Assembly: GCF_025370935.1 (NCBI RefSeq)
Contig: NC_133472.1
Location: 5,137,134 to 5,201,133 of the forward strand
Direction of reading: 5' to 3'
DNA length: 64,000 nt
Origin: Choristoneura fumiferana
Lineage: Eukaryota > Arthropoda > Insecta > Lepidoptera > Tortricidae
A model generated the notes under the pieces. It was not told the origin of the DNA. It was given only the letters and a program-made list of their open reading frames with translations, and made no database searches. Shown here piece by piece: positions 54,823-64,000 of the stretch. Each line of letters opens with the position of its first letter. Within the stretch, counting starts at the first letter, position 1. The position numbers and the translations under genes were made by a program.

Positions 54823-55440
54823 CGGCCATGTGAGATTCCGATCCGTGCACTGAGGGTTCCGTACGAATGCAAAAGCAAAAAAGTTAGTAAGTATTTCAAA
54901 ATAAGAAGGAAAAAATGTATGCATGAAATATTTTTTAAATCGGTTTAAACCTGTAGCGTAGTGTATATTTTCGTAGACAGTCCGGAATTTGGAGACTAAC
55001 AGAAATGTTTAGAAATGTCTTCGAATGCAACAAAACACAAGCTTTGCAATAATCATGAAAAGTGAAAAAATTTATTTATTTATTTATATTATATATATTA
55101 CTACAGCGTATCATATAGATTATGTCTGTTACTTCTATATCTACAGTCAGTGTCGCCTAACAAAGCGAGTAATAGCCTCAGTAATAAAATGCGGCAAACA
55201 ACATAGTGCAGCATACCGGTACCTTGATTTAATTAGCTTATGCGCGTAGGCAGCTCGAGTTAGTACAGTCGTATGCAATTAGAATGTCAACATTATTATA
55301 CACTGTTCATTAAACAAGTGAAAACCTGAAAATATTTCGTTCAGAATCGAATACACCGTGTTTTTTTTTAATTTCTGCTAACTTCGGCAGACGGCTCAGT
55401 TCAATGATATGAACTACCGGATGATTACATTTTCTATCGA
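54823..55440. other. Unassigned AT-rich stretch
   Basis: It contains a TTTATTTATTTATATTATAT run at 55070. No gene or clear element. Confidence 0.4.
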
Positions 55441-55570
55441 AAATACAAACTGAAGCATGGATGCACAGAAAAACTAGAAAAAGAGACCAGCGCTGGGAAT
55501 CGTACCCAGGTCCTCAGCATTCCGTGCTGCGTGCTATACCCCTACACTACCACTGGACAGGAGTGCAGAC
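55441..55570 (-). mobile_element. SINE family 3
   Basis: Minus-strand head GTAGGGGTATAGCACGCAGC, B box GGGTACGATTCCCAGCGCTG, then CTCTTTTTCTAG tail. The left-side extension to 55640 matches the 30415 flank. Confidence 0.7.
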
Positions 55571-55640
55571 ACACATTTCCCCTATGCACCACATATCTCA
55601 GCTTGTTTGTTTCTTATTTAGCCACTTAAACAGCGACACT

Positions 55641-56261
55641 GGCGACATTGGGCAAACGTAAAATACCCAATAAAAACATTTTTAGGTGTCGGAGGTTTTA
55701 AGTTTAATAATTAAATATTGTTGTATCAAATTTTAGTATGTATTACGTCATTACACAAAATGGCATTATTTTATATAACCAATATATGACAAAAGTTGTT
55801 ATATTAAATGAGTGTTATGTAAAATGTAATGTAAAAGTGCTTTTCAATAGTTATGCATTTTGCTGTTATGCTAAACTTTTTTATGATTTACGTTATTAGC
55901 TGGAATACAGACATAGAAAAAAAAAACAAATTAAATGGCATTCTGACTCTGACTGTACAGCAACCCACAGTTAGCTAAGTTATCCGTTTTATGGCTTGCA
56001 CTTCGAGTAAAACCTTTGTATTGATGTTGGTGGCAATGAAAGACAAGTATGTGAACTAATCCTAAGAATCTACTTTTTTAGGTTTCCATACCCAAAGGGT
56101 GCCAACGGAACCCTATTCTGTCTGTCGGTCTGCCTGTCTGTCTGTCCGTCCGTCTGTCACAGGGCTCTATCTCTTGAGTCGTAATAGTTAGACACTTGAA
56201 AATTTCACAGATTATGTATTTATGTATTACTGTGGCCGCTATAACAACAAATACTCTCCGA
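55641..56261. other. Unassigned stretch with a CTGTCTGTCTGTCCG tract
   Basis: Near 56085-56200 a CCAACGGAACCCTATTCTGT / GTCTGTCACAGGGCT repeat piece is present. Nothing else is recognised. Confidence 0.4.
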
Positions 56262-56490
56262 GTTCATCATCATGTCAGCCGAAAGACATCCACTGCTGGA
56301 CATAGGCCTCCCCCAAGGCTCTCCACTCAGACCGGTCTTGTGCTTTCCGCATCCACCGCGATCCCGCGATCTTAACCAGGTCGTCGCTCCATCTTGTCGG
56401 AGGCCTACCGACAGCTCGTCTCCCGGTCCGCGGACGACATTCGAGAACCTTCTGACCCCATCGGCCATCAGTCCTGCGAGCAATGTGCCC
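56262..56490 (-). mobile_element. LINE RT C-terminal remnant, clearest copy
   Basis: The minus strand reads GRWGQKVLECRPRTGRRAVG, then RPPTRWSDDLVKIAGSRW, MRKAQDRSEWRALGEAYV and QQW. This is a familiar ending of RTE-like reverse transcriptases. Confidence 0.8.
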
Positions 56491-57059
56491 GCCCACTGCC
56501 ACTTCAGTTTCGCAATTCTTCGGGATATGCTATCTCCGAGTTGCCTAACTATTCAACCCAGGCCACTGAAGGTTAGTCCGTGGGTTAGTGTCGCACAGTC
56601 ACGTTGACAGGGGGCGTCGAAACGTCAGTGTCTCGGAACATGATCAATTGTTTTGGTAGTACACCTACTCCTCTCCTCTACCTACTAGATAACCAGTTGT
56701 ATAGTCAAGGTGTAGCCTAATATTCCTACAACTGGATTTACATAGCTTTTATAGAGCTTCTAAGTAGGTACTCCTTGTTTTTTATTTGCGCTGATTTTGA
56801 CATGCGGTTCAGTTAATTGATTGAGATTACCTGGTTATTAACTTTTTAGCCAGATATTTCTTTTATTTATAACAATATACAATAAAACACAAATTAACAC
56901 AATACATTAAATATTAAATATGACTATTTATAGTCGCGGTAAGAAAAGGTTCGTCACTTTTTAACTCTATTTCGATAACGTTCAGGTCCAAAAGTGACGA
57001 ACCTTTTCTTATCCCGACCAAAAAATATCTAACGTAGGCTAACCTATAAATAATAAATC

Positions 57060-57190
57060 CCTCCTAGGTCACCGTCGCTGTTCGTTTTTCCCAGAAGGCT
57101 GGCAGCATTCCCGCGTTGTATCGCAAGGCTAATCCTTTGCCCAAAATAGCTGCCAGCCCTCTGGTCACCTGAAACATCAATGAGGCGCGC
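57060..57190 (-). mobile_element. Retrotransposon C-terminus, decayed copy of 31970-32243
   Basis: RLIDVSGDQRAGSYFGQRIS then LAIQRGNAASLLGKT on the minus strand. Confidence 0.6.
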
Positions 57191-57242
57191 GGATATCTGA
57201 TTTTTTGTGCATACATACAATCTACCTAATATAAATTTGTTT

Positions 57243-57485
57243 GACGCCCGGATGGCCAAGTGGTTAGAGAACCTGACTACGAAGCTTGAGGTCCCGGGTT
57301 CGATTCCCGGCCGGGGCAGATATTTGTATGAAAAATATATTACGAATGTTTGTTCTCGGGTCCTGGATGTTTAATATGTATTTATCTATATAAGTATGTT
57401 TATCCGTTGCCTAGTATCCATAGTACAAGCTTTGCTTAGTTTGGGACTAGGTCAATTGGTGTCAAGTGTCCCATGATATTTATAT
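57243..57485 (+). mobile_element. SINE family 1, best full-length copy
   Basis: GACGCCCGGATGGCCAAGTG, A box TGGCCAAGTGGTTAGAG, B box GGTTCGATTCC, body CAGATATTTGTATGAAAAAT, tail GGACTAGGTCAATTGGTGTC and TGTCCCATGATATTTATATA. Confidence 0.9.
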
Positions 57486-57536
57486 ATTTATTGATAACTT
57501 CCCAGTCATCTTGACTAGTGACATTCACGTGTCACA

Positions 57537-57762
57537 TTAAATATAATGACCCGGATAACTCACGTCTTAAATCGAGTTTAGCTCGACATGTTTCGGGCTA
57601 TTCCGTAGCCCTTCGTCTTCGGAGCAACGCGGCTCAGCGGCTGCTGCAACACGCGCACGGATTAGCCCGAAACATGTCTAGCTAAACTCGATTTAAGACG
57701 TGAGTTATCCGGGTCATTATATTTAATATGAGTGAGTCTCACGGTAGTTTCATGTTCAAAAT
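57537..57762. mobile_element. Hairpin element between 18-19 bp direct repeats
   Basis: Arms ATAATGACCCGGATAACTCA / TGAGTTATCCGGGTCATTAT, about 60 bp long, ending with ACATGTTTCGGGCT / AGCCCGAAACATGT. The flanks ATTCACGTGTCACATTAAA (57522-57540 and 57762-57780) are identical. Confidence 0.8.
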
Positions 57763-57780
57763 TCACGTGTCACATTAAAA

Positions 57781-58689
57781 AACACGAAAACCCACTTTCC
57801 AACCGACTTCAAAAAGGAGGAGGTTCTTTATGCGTCCGTATTGGTTTTTTGTATGTTTGTTACGCGATAATTCCGCCAATTGTGGACCGATTTTGAAAAT
57901 TTTCTTGTTCTAAAGGACATACTTCCGAGGCAGTCCCATTGTCACCAAGTCAGGATCTGATGATGGGATCCTGGAAAATTCGAGGGCCTTCCTCAAATTT
58001 TATAAGCACACCTATGAACTATGAAACATATTTATTTAGTGACTTGTGAAATAGCTTTAGTATATCGAGTAAAGGAATGAGGTCACTGTACTTTCACGCT
58101 ATAGTTAGAATACGGTATTTGACAACTCCTGATTTTGCCATATCTTAATATTAAAATGAAAATATAGATATACAGATAGTGTTTAGCGAAGAGAAAATTT
58201 AAATCGGTTGAAAATTGGATTTATACTGATTTTTTGAAAAATCTATATACCTGTCTCTTTCTCAAACGCTTTTCTCTATGCAGCAAGTATGGCGGTACTG
58301 GCGTGTGACGTCACATGCCAGTATGTCTTTCTCTGTCTAATCTGGAATTTCAAACCTTAATAACTTTGTTATTTGTAAAGGTAGCTTAAACATTGTTTTT
58401 CTATTCGATAACAAGCATTGTGTAGTTTTAATTTATAAAACATATACAAAATGGTCAAATACCGTATTTTGTCTCTTGGTATTCCCCTCCCTAATCGCGT
58501 AGGGGTTAAGAATAAGGCCAGCTGTTATGGCCTTTGGCGAGGCCAGTAAAACCTTACGTGTCGAGTGTGGGAGTGATTACGTAAGCGAGCGACCGGGGCT
58601 TCGGCTAAATGTCATTGACAATACTTGTAAATACCAAAACATAATCCTCACATCATTGGCGCTAGTGCCGACTTAAATAATCTGGTTCT
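57781..58689. other. Unassigned stretch
   Basis: Near 57790 it has AACCGACTTCAAAAAGGAGG, common in lepidopteran repeats. No gene recognised. Confidence 0.4.
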
Positions 58690-58990
58690 TCTTTGTCGGT
58701 ATCACTCTTGACAGAGTGGTCGTGGTCATCGCTTCAGGTGTTGGTGGCAAGCTTCACAACACGCCGCCACTCCTCCCTGATGGCCGCCTTCCTCGTGCAT
58801 TCATTTACTACCGCTTTTATTTGGTCAGTTTATTTGGTCAGTCCATCTTGCTCGTGGCCGGATACTCTCAACCTTTCCCTGGATCACAAGTCGCTCAATA
58901 GCCACTTCCCCTCGGCGGCATACGTGACCAAAGAAGGTGAGGATACGAGATTGAACCAAAGACGATAGACGCTGCTTGATGCCGAGTTCT
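58690..58990 (-). mobile_element. LINE ORF2 remnant
   Basis: Minus-strand pieces LSSLVQSRILTFFGHVCRRG, EVAIERLVIQGKVESIRP and RARWTDQIN with stops and shifts; the FFGHVxRR...GK.RG...RWTD order is typical of non-LTR reverse transcriptase ends. Confidence 0.7.
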
Positions 58991-59119
58991 CGAGTTCGAG
59001 TAAATAATCTGGTTAAAGAGATGCATATTGATAAGTATATTTAACCACAATTTAACTGGATCGTGTACATAAATAACTGTAAGTGGAGGTAAGCAGTAAG
59101 TCGCCAAATATTCTTTCAC

Positions 59120-59400
59120 TCTCATTGAAAAAAGTAACTTTTCCTCCCTGACGAGAGGAGCAAAGTGCAACTTTTCTGTTTCAAGGCTTTTCTAAGGGGC
59201 TGTTTCACCATCCATTGATTAGTGTTAACTGGCGGTTAGGTGTGATGCCGTCTCTATCTGTTTGTTCTAATCGAGAGAACCGGCTTCACATTTAACCGTC
59301 GGTTAACGCTAATCAATTGAACCCCATTACGCTCAGGTTCTATTTAAATCCCTTATGCTCAGTTGATTTATTGTAAAATGTCAGTTTCTCTGGTTTTAAT
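59120..59400. mobile_element. GGGAGCAAA-module fragment carrying a palindromic MITE
   Basis: CTTTTCCTCCCTGACGAGAG starts the inverted module; 59196-59318 is a GGGGCTGTTTCACC palindrome inserted into it; the module resumes with CCATTACGCTCAGGTTCTAT. Confidence 0.7.
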
Positions 59401-59636
59401 GTAGAATACAGCTCTCTCCCGTACAATACACTATTTGCTCCTCCGTGAACAAATAACTATTCAACCGCGTCTTGAGGAGTTAGAAAAAACTGCAATACAA
59501 GTTAAGAGTTGTGAAAGATTTAAAGCAATTAATTCATGGCTCATCAGGAGGCTGCTATGCTATGCTAATAGAACACATTTCAATTTTTTTCTAACAAAGT
59601 GTATCACAGATGTGTGCTGCTGTTACGGACAGGGAT

Positions 59637-59763
59637 CTACGAAGTGGAAAATTAGAATTTCGTATCTTGCCGTCCCACTGACGCTAATTTTTTATTACTA
59701 CGAGAGTGAAAGGGACGGTAGGAACGATACGAACTTCGATTTTCGAATTCCGTGATAGCCCCC
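59637..59763. mobile_element. GGGCTACTACGAA-family palindrome
   Basis: GAATTTCGTATCTTGCCGTC inside left arm, CGAACTTCGATTTTCGAATT at right. Confidence 0.7.
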
Positions 59764-59847
59764 AGTTCCGATGATTGTAGAAGTACACAGCGACTGTTGG
59801 TATCACACTTTACTACTGTCTTTTTCGCTCGTTATGAAAGGCATGTG

Positions 59848-59979
59848 CAGTCATGGGCAAAGATATCGACACGGCCAAAGTTACAAAAATATGTATACAC
59901 GACTTTACGCACTCAACATTAAGGCCGTTATACGTATTTTTGCAACTTTGGCCGGGTTGATATCTTTGCCCTTGACTGT
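59848..59979. mobile_element. Palindromic MITE, CAGTCATGGGCAAAG ends
   Basis: CAGTCATGGGCAAAGATATC at left and GATATCTTTGCCCTTGACTG at right; inner GGCCAAAGTTACAAAAATA / TATTTTTGCAACTTTGGCC. A TA follows the right end. Confidence 0.85.
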
Positions 59980-60531
59980 ACCGTAGAATCCGGTTATAAC
60001 GACGGTCAAGGGGCCGGTGATATTACGTCGTACTAACCGGACGCAGTACTAAACGAACGGATGTACTTTCATGGTGGCTCATATTAAAAATTAAAACCAA
60101 CATGCCTATACTTACGTCACTAAAAACGGTTGGCTGTTAAATGCGAAGTCGTACTAAACGGACTACACTGTAGTTGTAATTTTCATGAACGTGAAGTTCA
60201 GCCAGAGACTATTTTCAGAATTTTCGCTATTTTTACGCTTCATTTTGGCGGGCTAATGACATTATACTCCTTAATGCATATGTCGACGAGAGCGGAGAAG
60301 AGAGATGAGATGATGATTGATGGATGGAATGAGAGTACTTCCGTCTCGCCGTCAGGATGCGTTCATGATGTATGTAGGTACTTGAGTGAGAGCTTCAATA
60401 ATAACTTCTTTTGGAACACAGTTGTTTTATTTCACCAGCCGATAATAATTAAATTACAAAACCAATCAGAGTTTGTACAGAGCTAATCGACAGACGAACT
60501 GACAGAATCCTTAGCCAGGTGTGGTCGTCCT

Positions 60532-60899
60532 TAGGCTGGAAACAGTGCTCGACCGACGGTCAACGTTGACCGTCGGTCAGCGTAGCTATATCTATGCGAG
60601 TCTATGAATGCGCACACAGCTACGCTGACGGTACGCGCGTGATTTGGTGCGCGCGTACGGTCGGTCGAGCCGTCGGTCCGGCTCGTCGGTCGCGCGGCGT
60701 CGGTCGACCGTCGAGCTATGAGATTGTATGGATGCATTCAGTGCTTCGCTGACGGAGCGACCGACCTGTGAACTGTACACACGCATCGCAGTTCGCCGTC
60801 AGCGTAGCACTGAATGAATTTTCGCAACCGACGGTCAGCTCTGATGGTCAGGACGTACGGTCAGGACGTACCGTCGGTGGAGCACTGTTTCCAGCCTTA
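60532..60899. mobile_element. Hairpin element full of CCGACGGTC words
   Basis: TAGGCTGGAAACAGTGCTC at left, GAGCACTGTTTCCAGCCTTA at right. The GC-rich interior repeats CGTCGGTC and GACCGACGG in both orientations, giving many alternative stems. Confidence 0.8.
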
Positions 60900-61010
60900 C
60901 GGTCCGAAGTAGAATGACGCTCCGGCCAACGAGCCCGTCCACGTGCACCGCAACCGGTGTAGTTACGTCACACGGGCGTTCGCCGCCATCTCGATATTGT
61001 AATAGTCAAT
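60900..61010. other. CpG-rich patch with TGACGTAA on minus strand
   Basis: GGTCCGAAGTAGAATGACGC to GTTCGCCGCCATCTCGATAT. The minus strand has GAGATGGCGGCGAACGCCCG with an ATG followed by an early stop, and a CRE-like TGACGTAA. Possible promoter or first-exon region; no proof. Confidence 0.25.
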
Positions 61011-61149
61011 TGACAATCCTATAAGGCTTGATTATTGTAATCCCCGGCATATTTATAAAATACTAGTGTTAAATATTTCACAAACAGAGTTATCTTAAAA
61101 CCCATTTTCATACATACCTCGTACAATTCAATTGTCCATATTACCTACA

Positions 61150-61380
61150 GCTAAACATTTGAAAGAAAAGAAAGAAAGAAAGAAAATACATTTATTCACA
61201 ACACAAGACAACAATATTATTAGGTACAAAAAAAAACAACACAAAGGTATGTGTCATTGCGGTTGTGAATCGGACACTGGCTCAGCATAATGCTGAAGCG
61301 TTAAAGACACCCCAGCGCTGATTTTCAGCCAGCACCGTCGCAACAACCTCGGGCTCATTTGCCTGAGTTACACAATAAAG
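61150..61380 (-). mobile_element. LINE 3' end, inverted, with GAAA tail
   Basis: GAAAGAAAGAAAGAAAATAC then TTTATTCACAACACAAGACA; contains GGCTCAGCATAATGCTGAAG shared with 29900-29960. Confidence 0.6.
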
Positions 61381-61977
61381 CAACACGTAAGTATGAATGT
61401 TGCAGTGGAACAATAACATTAGGCATTACGTTAAACGTCTGCTTTACGGAGAATTCACCAGTCCGAGCTTTTTTTTAATAAGCGGTCACGTGATGGTAAG
61501 CAATCTCAACCAATGGACATACGCGACATACATCCCTGTATTTATTTTATTATTATTTTTTGTATATTTTTTTCTTTAATTGTATAATATAGTTTTTAAG
61601 TATTTTATTTGTAATTATATTTTTATGAAAAAATGACTTTCTGCCAAGTTTCTTGCGGCGCATTCTTCTTGGCAATGATGGTCTTACCGAAAGCGCTGGT
61701 AGTTTAAAAAAATGACGTGTAAAAGTGCCCATTGCGGCCTATTTACTGAACAAAATCATTTGAATTTTTGAATTTGAATTTGAATTTTACGTGGGAATAA
61801 CTGGTGTATTACCGGTTTTTAAAAGCAGAAGCTAGTAATATAGAGGTGGAGATAGCGTTTAAGACAAAGGCATAAGCTAAGTCGATTTGTGTGATTGAAA
61901 TTAATCTCTCAGACTTTAGAAATGGTCCTCAAAATACCCAAAATGTGACATTGCTACGAGCTCGTAATACCTACTAC
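61381..61977. other. LINE tail piece and unassigned DNA
   Basis: At 61640-61790: GCGGCGCATTCTTCTTGGCA, GTGCCCATTGCGGCCTATTT and AATTTGAATTTGAATTTTAC, a retrotransposon 3' end seen inverted at 49530-49590. The rest is unassigned. Confidence 0.5.
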
Positions 61978-62215
61978 TTCAATACAAACTGAAACATGGA
62001 TACACAGACAGAAACCCGAAAAAAGAGACCAGCGTTGGGAATCGAACCAGGTCTTTTGCATTCCGTGCTGCGTGCCATACCCTACACAACCACTGGACAG
62101 GAGTCTATACACAAATTCTCCCAATGCAGGCTGAAATGTGTGGTGCACGGGATGAACGTAAAGTAACAAATTTGGAGTTGAAATTAAAAAATACAAAAAG
62201 GCTCCAATAACCAAT
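61978..62215 (-). mobile_element. SINE family 3
   Basis: Minus-strand head GGTTGTGTAGGGTATGGCAC, B box CTGGTTCGATTCCCAACGCT, then a tail; the A-rich TTTGGAGTTGAAATTAAAAA piece lies at 62168-62215. Confidence 0.7.
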
Positions 62216-62317
62216 CTTACTACTTACTTATTCTAAGTCGCGAACTGTACTACTTTCTTGGGAGAAAATGGTGTAGTGATTCACACTTGCCTCCACTTCC
62301 ACACCGCAGTGCTGTAC

Positions 62318-62865
62318 CACTACCATGAGTGTACAGGGACCGTACTCGATAGCGACGGCGTAAATTATTTGTATGGAGAATGGGGGCTATCGCGTGTGAA
62401 TTCGCCACTAGGGGCGCTAGTGTAGCGTGAGGTCTCGAAATGTCAAATCTCATAGTTTTTGGGTGAGCTACGGGTTTATTATAATTAGAATAAATTTGTG
62501 AATATTTTTGCAATATCTGAAATTAATTATTAGCGAATATGCGTTCCGGGGCAATGAATGTCTGTGTTTTGAGACAGTTTTTGTCTTTCGAAAACCCTTT
62601 GTCCTCCCTTTTTTCCGAACAAAACGGGGACTATGCAACACTGTGGCATGCTCGATATTTTATGGTACTGTTTTAAGGTGTATTAAATATGATTTTAATC
62701 TAAACTTTGTTTTCACGCCCGTAATAACAGACTTTGAAAGCCATACTTAAATCACGCTACAGTGCGCTATCTAGTGAGATAAAAAACGATAGCCCTCATT
62801 GTACAGCGCCTCTTACAAATAATTTACGCCGTCGCTATCGAGTACGGTCACTCATGGTAGTGGGT
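62318..62865. mobile_element. Outer hairpin element split by 62385-62801
   Basis: Left arm CTACCATGAGTG then GACCGTACTCGATAGCGACG; right arm CGTCGCTATCGAGTACGGTC then ACTCATGGTAGT. The two arms match over about 50 bp and sit immediately outside the inserted element. Confidence 0.8.
62385..62801. mobile_element. GAGGGCTATCG-ended element, second copy
   Basis: GGGGGCTATCGCGTGTGAAT at left, ACGATAGCCCTCATT at right; interior as 6368-6791. Confidence 0.8.
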
Positions 62866-62887
62866 ACTGAGTCCGGAGTTCGTAGTT

Positions 62888-63160
62888 TTTTTTTTTTTGG
62901 ATGGCAAACGAGCAAGTGGGTCTCCTGATGGTAAGAGATCACCACCGCCCATTACATCTGCAACACCAGGGGTACTGCAGATGCGTTGCCAACCTAGAGG
63001 CTAAGATGGAATACCTCAAGTGCCAGTAATTTCACGGCTGTCTTACTCTCCACGCCGAAACACAACAGTGCAAGCACTACTGCTTCACGGCAGGATTAGC
63101 GAGCAAGATGGTGGTAGCAATCCGGGCGGACCTTGCACAAGGTCCTACCACCTGCAAGTG
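62888..63160 (-). mobile_element. LINE 3' fragment, longest copy
   Basis: T-run then GGATGGCAAACGAGCAAGTG, GAGATCACCACCGCCCATTA and GGTCCTACCACCTGCAAGTG. Orientation is minus, since the T-run is the reversed A-tail. Confidence 0.75.
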
Positions 63161-63234
63161 GCAATAAGAGCGACGACTCTTGCATCACGCTCACATCACA
63201 AACATTACAAAAGCTACAATCCAACTTATATTAT

Positions 63235-63550
63235 AGATGCGAAAGTTTGTGAGTGAGTGAGTGAGTGAGTGATGTTTGTTACTTCTTCACGCTGAACGGC
63301 TGGACGGATTTGGAGGAATTTGGCAAAAAGTTAGTTTATAACCTGGATACCAGCTGGGCTTGGTGTCATGTAATTTGGTGTGTGGGTAGCTGCACCTCAG
63401 GAATTACGCATAGGCTACTTTGAATAGGGATAAAATCTAGATATCTCAAACGCTGGGTTTAGTCTTGAAATGGAGCCACGATATAAATTTTGGGAATTCC
63501 CAAGGGACTTTTGTGAAATCCCAGAATTTCAATTGTAACTACCGGATCGA
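63235..63550 (-). mobile_element. RTE-type tail, inverted
   Basis: GATGCGAAAGTTTGTGAGTG with a (GAGT)n run, TCACGCTGAACGGCTGGACG, and ACGCATAGGCTACTTTGAAT. Counterpart of 2609-3050. Confidence 0.7.
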
Positions 63551-64000
63551 ATAGTGGTGCAGGGGCTGGTCCCTTAGTCGTATTCACGACATCCACGGGG
63601 AGGAGGTCTGTCCTATTGTAAAATCGGGCATAGCAGCAACAGACAATAAAGCATTTTTCAAAATGGCTGATTTAACAATGTGCCGCCCACGCAACAGATC
63701 TCGTCGAAAAGCGAAAGTGGTTGTAGCCAAAAGTACTCGTATGGAGGCCGCCAAGTAGGGTTGCCGCTCGATATTACTTGGATAGGTACTTTGTGGGTGG
63801 ACCTTGTACCGTGTCCTAGATTGCTACCAGGCTCGCTAATCCTACCAGCAAGCAGCAGTCTTACGCTGCTGTGCTCCGAAGTGAGTAAAGAAGCTGGTTT
63901 TTTAATAGACTGCCGCCGTATGCTAATCCATACGATGTCTAAGTGTAAAAATATGAACTTATTCAAAGTTTCAAAAATAAGTACCACAGACTCTTATTCC
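63551..64000. other. Unassigned right edge
   Basis: It includes GCAACAGACAATAAAGCATT and, at 63795-63880, a decayed relative of the 62888-63160 fragment. No gene recognised. Confidence 0.4.

Noticed and set aside
16144..57485. tRNA genes at the A/B-box sequences
   Set aside because: All are heads of dispersed SINEs with long conserved tails; none closes a proper acceptor stem.

Overview
The window looks like lepidopteran (moth or butterfly) nuclear DNA. It is AT-rich and packed with short tRNA-headed SINEs, palindromic MITEs, degraded non-LTR retrotransposon 3' ends and GGTTAGGTTA-type stretches, with almost no long open frames. It is an inference from repeat style and gene structure; no species is claimed.

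One real gene was found. It runs on the minus strand and fills the left 37.5 kb. I rebuilt it exon by exon from acceptor/donor sites and reading phase. Order in gene direction: a signal-peptide exon (37358-37489), a ZP-N exon (27278-27415), a second ZP-N exon (24916-25058), a transmembrane exon (23903-24105), then cytoplasmic-tail exons at 22669-22839, 21617-21773, 20978-21134, 7184-7294, 5446-5552, 5010-5124, 3145-3304 and 1041-1255. The last donor at 1040 shows that the gene continues off the left edge. The exon phases join without conflict, giving about 603 residues. The product is a type I membrane protein with a ZP-N-like ectodomain, no visible ZP-C half, one membrane span and a long proline-rich tail. 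One short exon, carrying the first ZP cysteine, is probably still missing between 27415 and 37358. One junction (5010/3304) needs a GC donor.

The middle of the gene occurs twice: 7494-16845 (copy A) and 17790-26706 (copy B), separated near the junction by a gap of exactly 100 N (17690-17789). Copy B has intact exons. Copy A has single-base frameshifts in two of five exons and two MITE insertions that B lacks. The simplest reading is two haplotypes left uncollapsed at a contig join rather than a true exon duplication.

The right 26 kb (37.5-64 kb) holds no gene I can support. It may be upstream intron or intergenic DNA. It is a mosaic of SINEs (three tRNA-derived families), TIR elements and hairpins, several nested in one another, plus LINE C-terminal remnants. 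Some nested insertions have clear target-site duplications.
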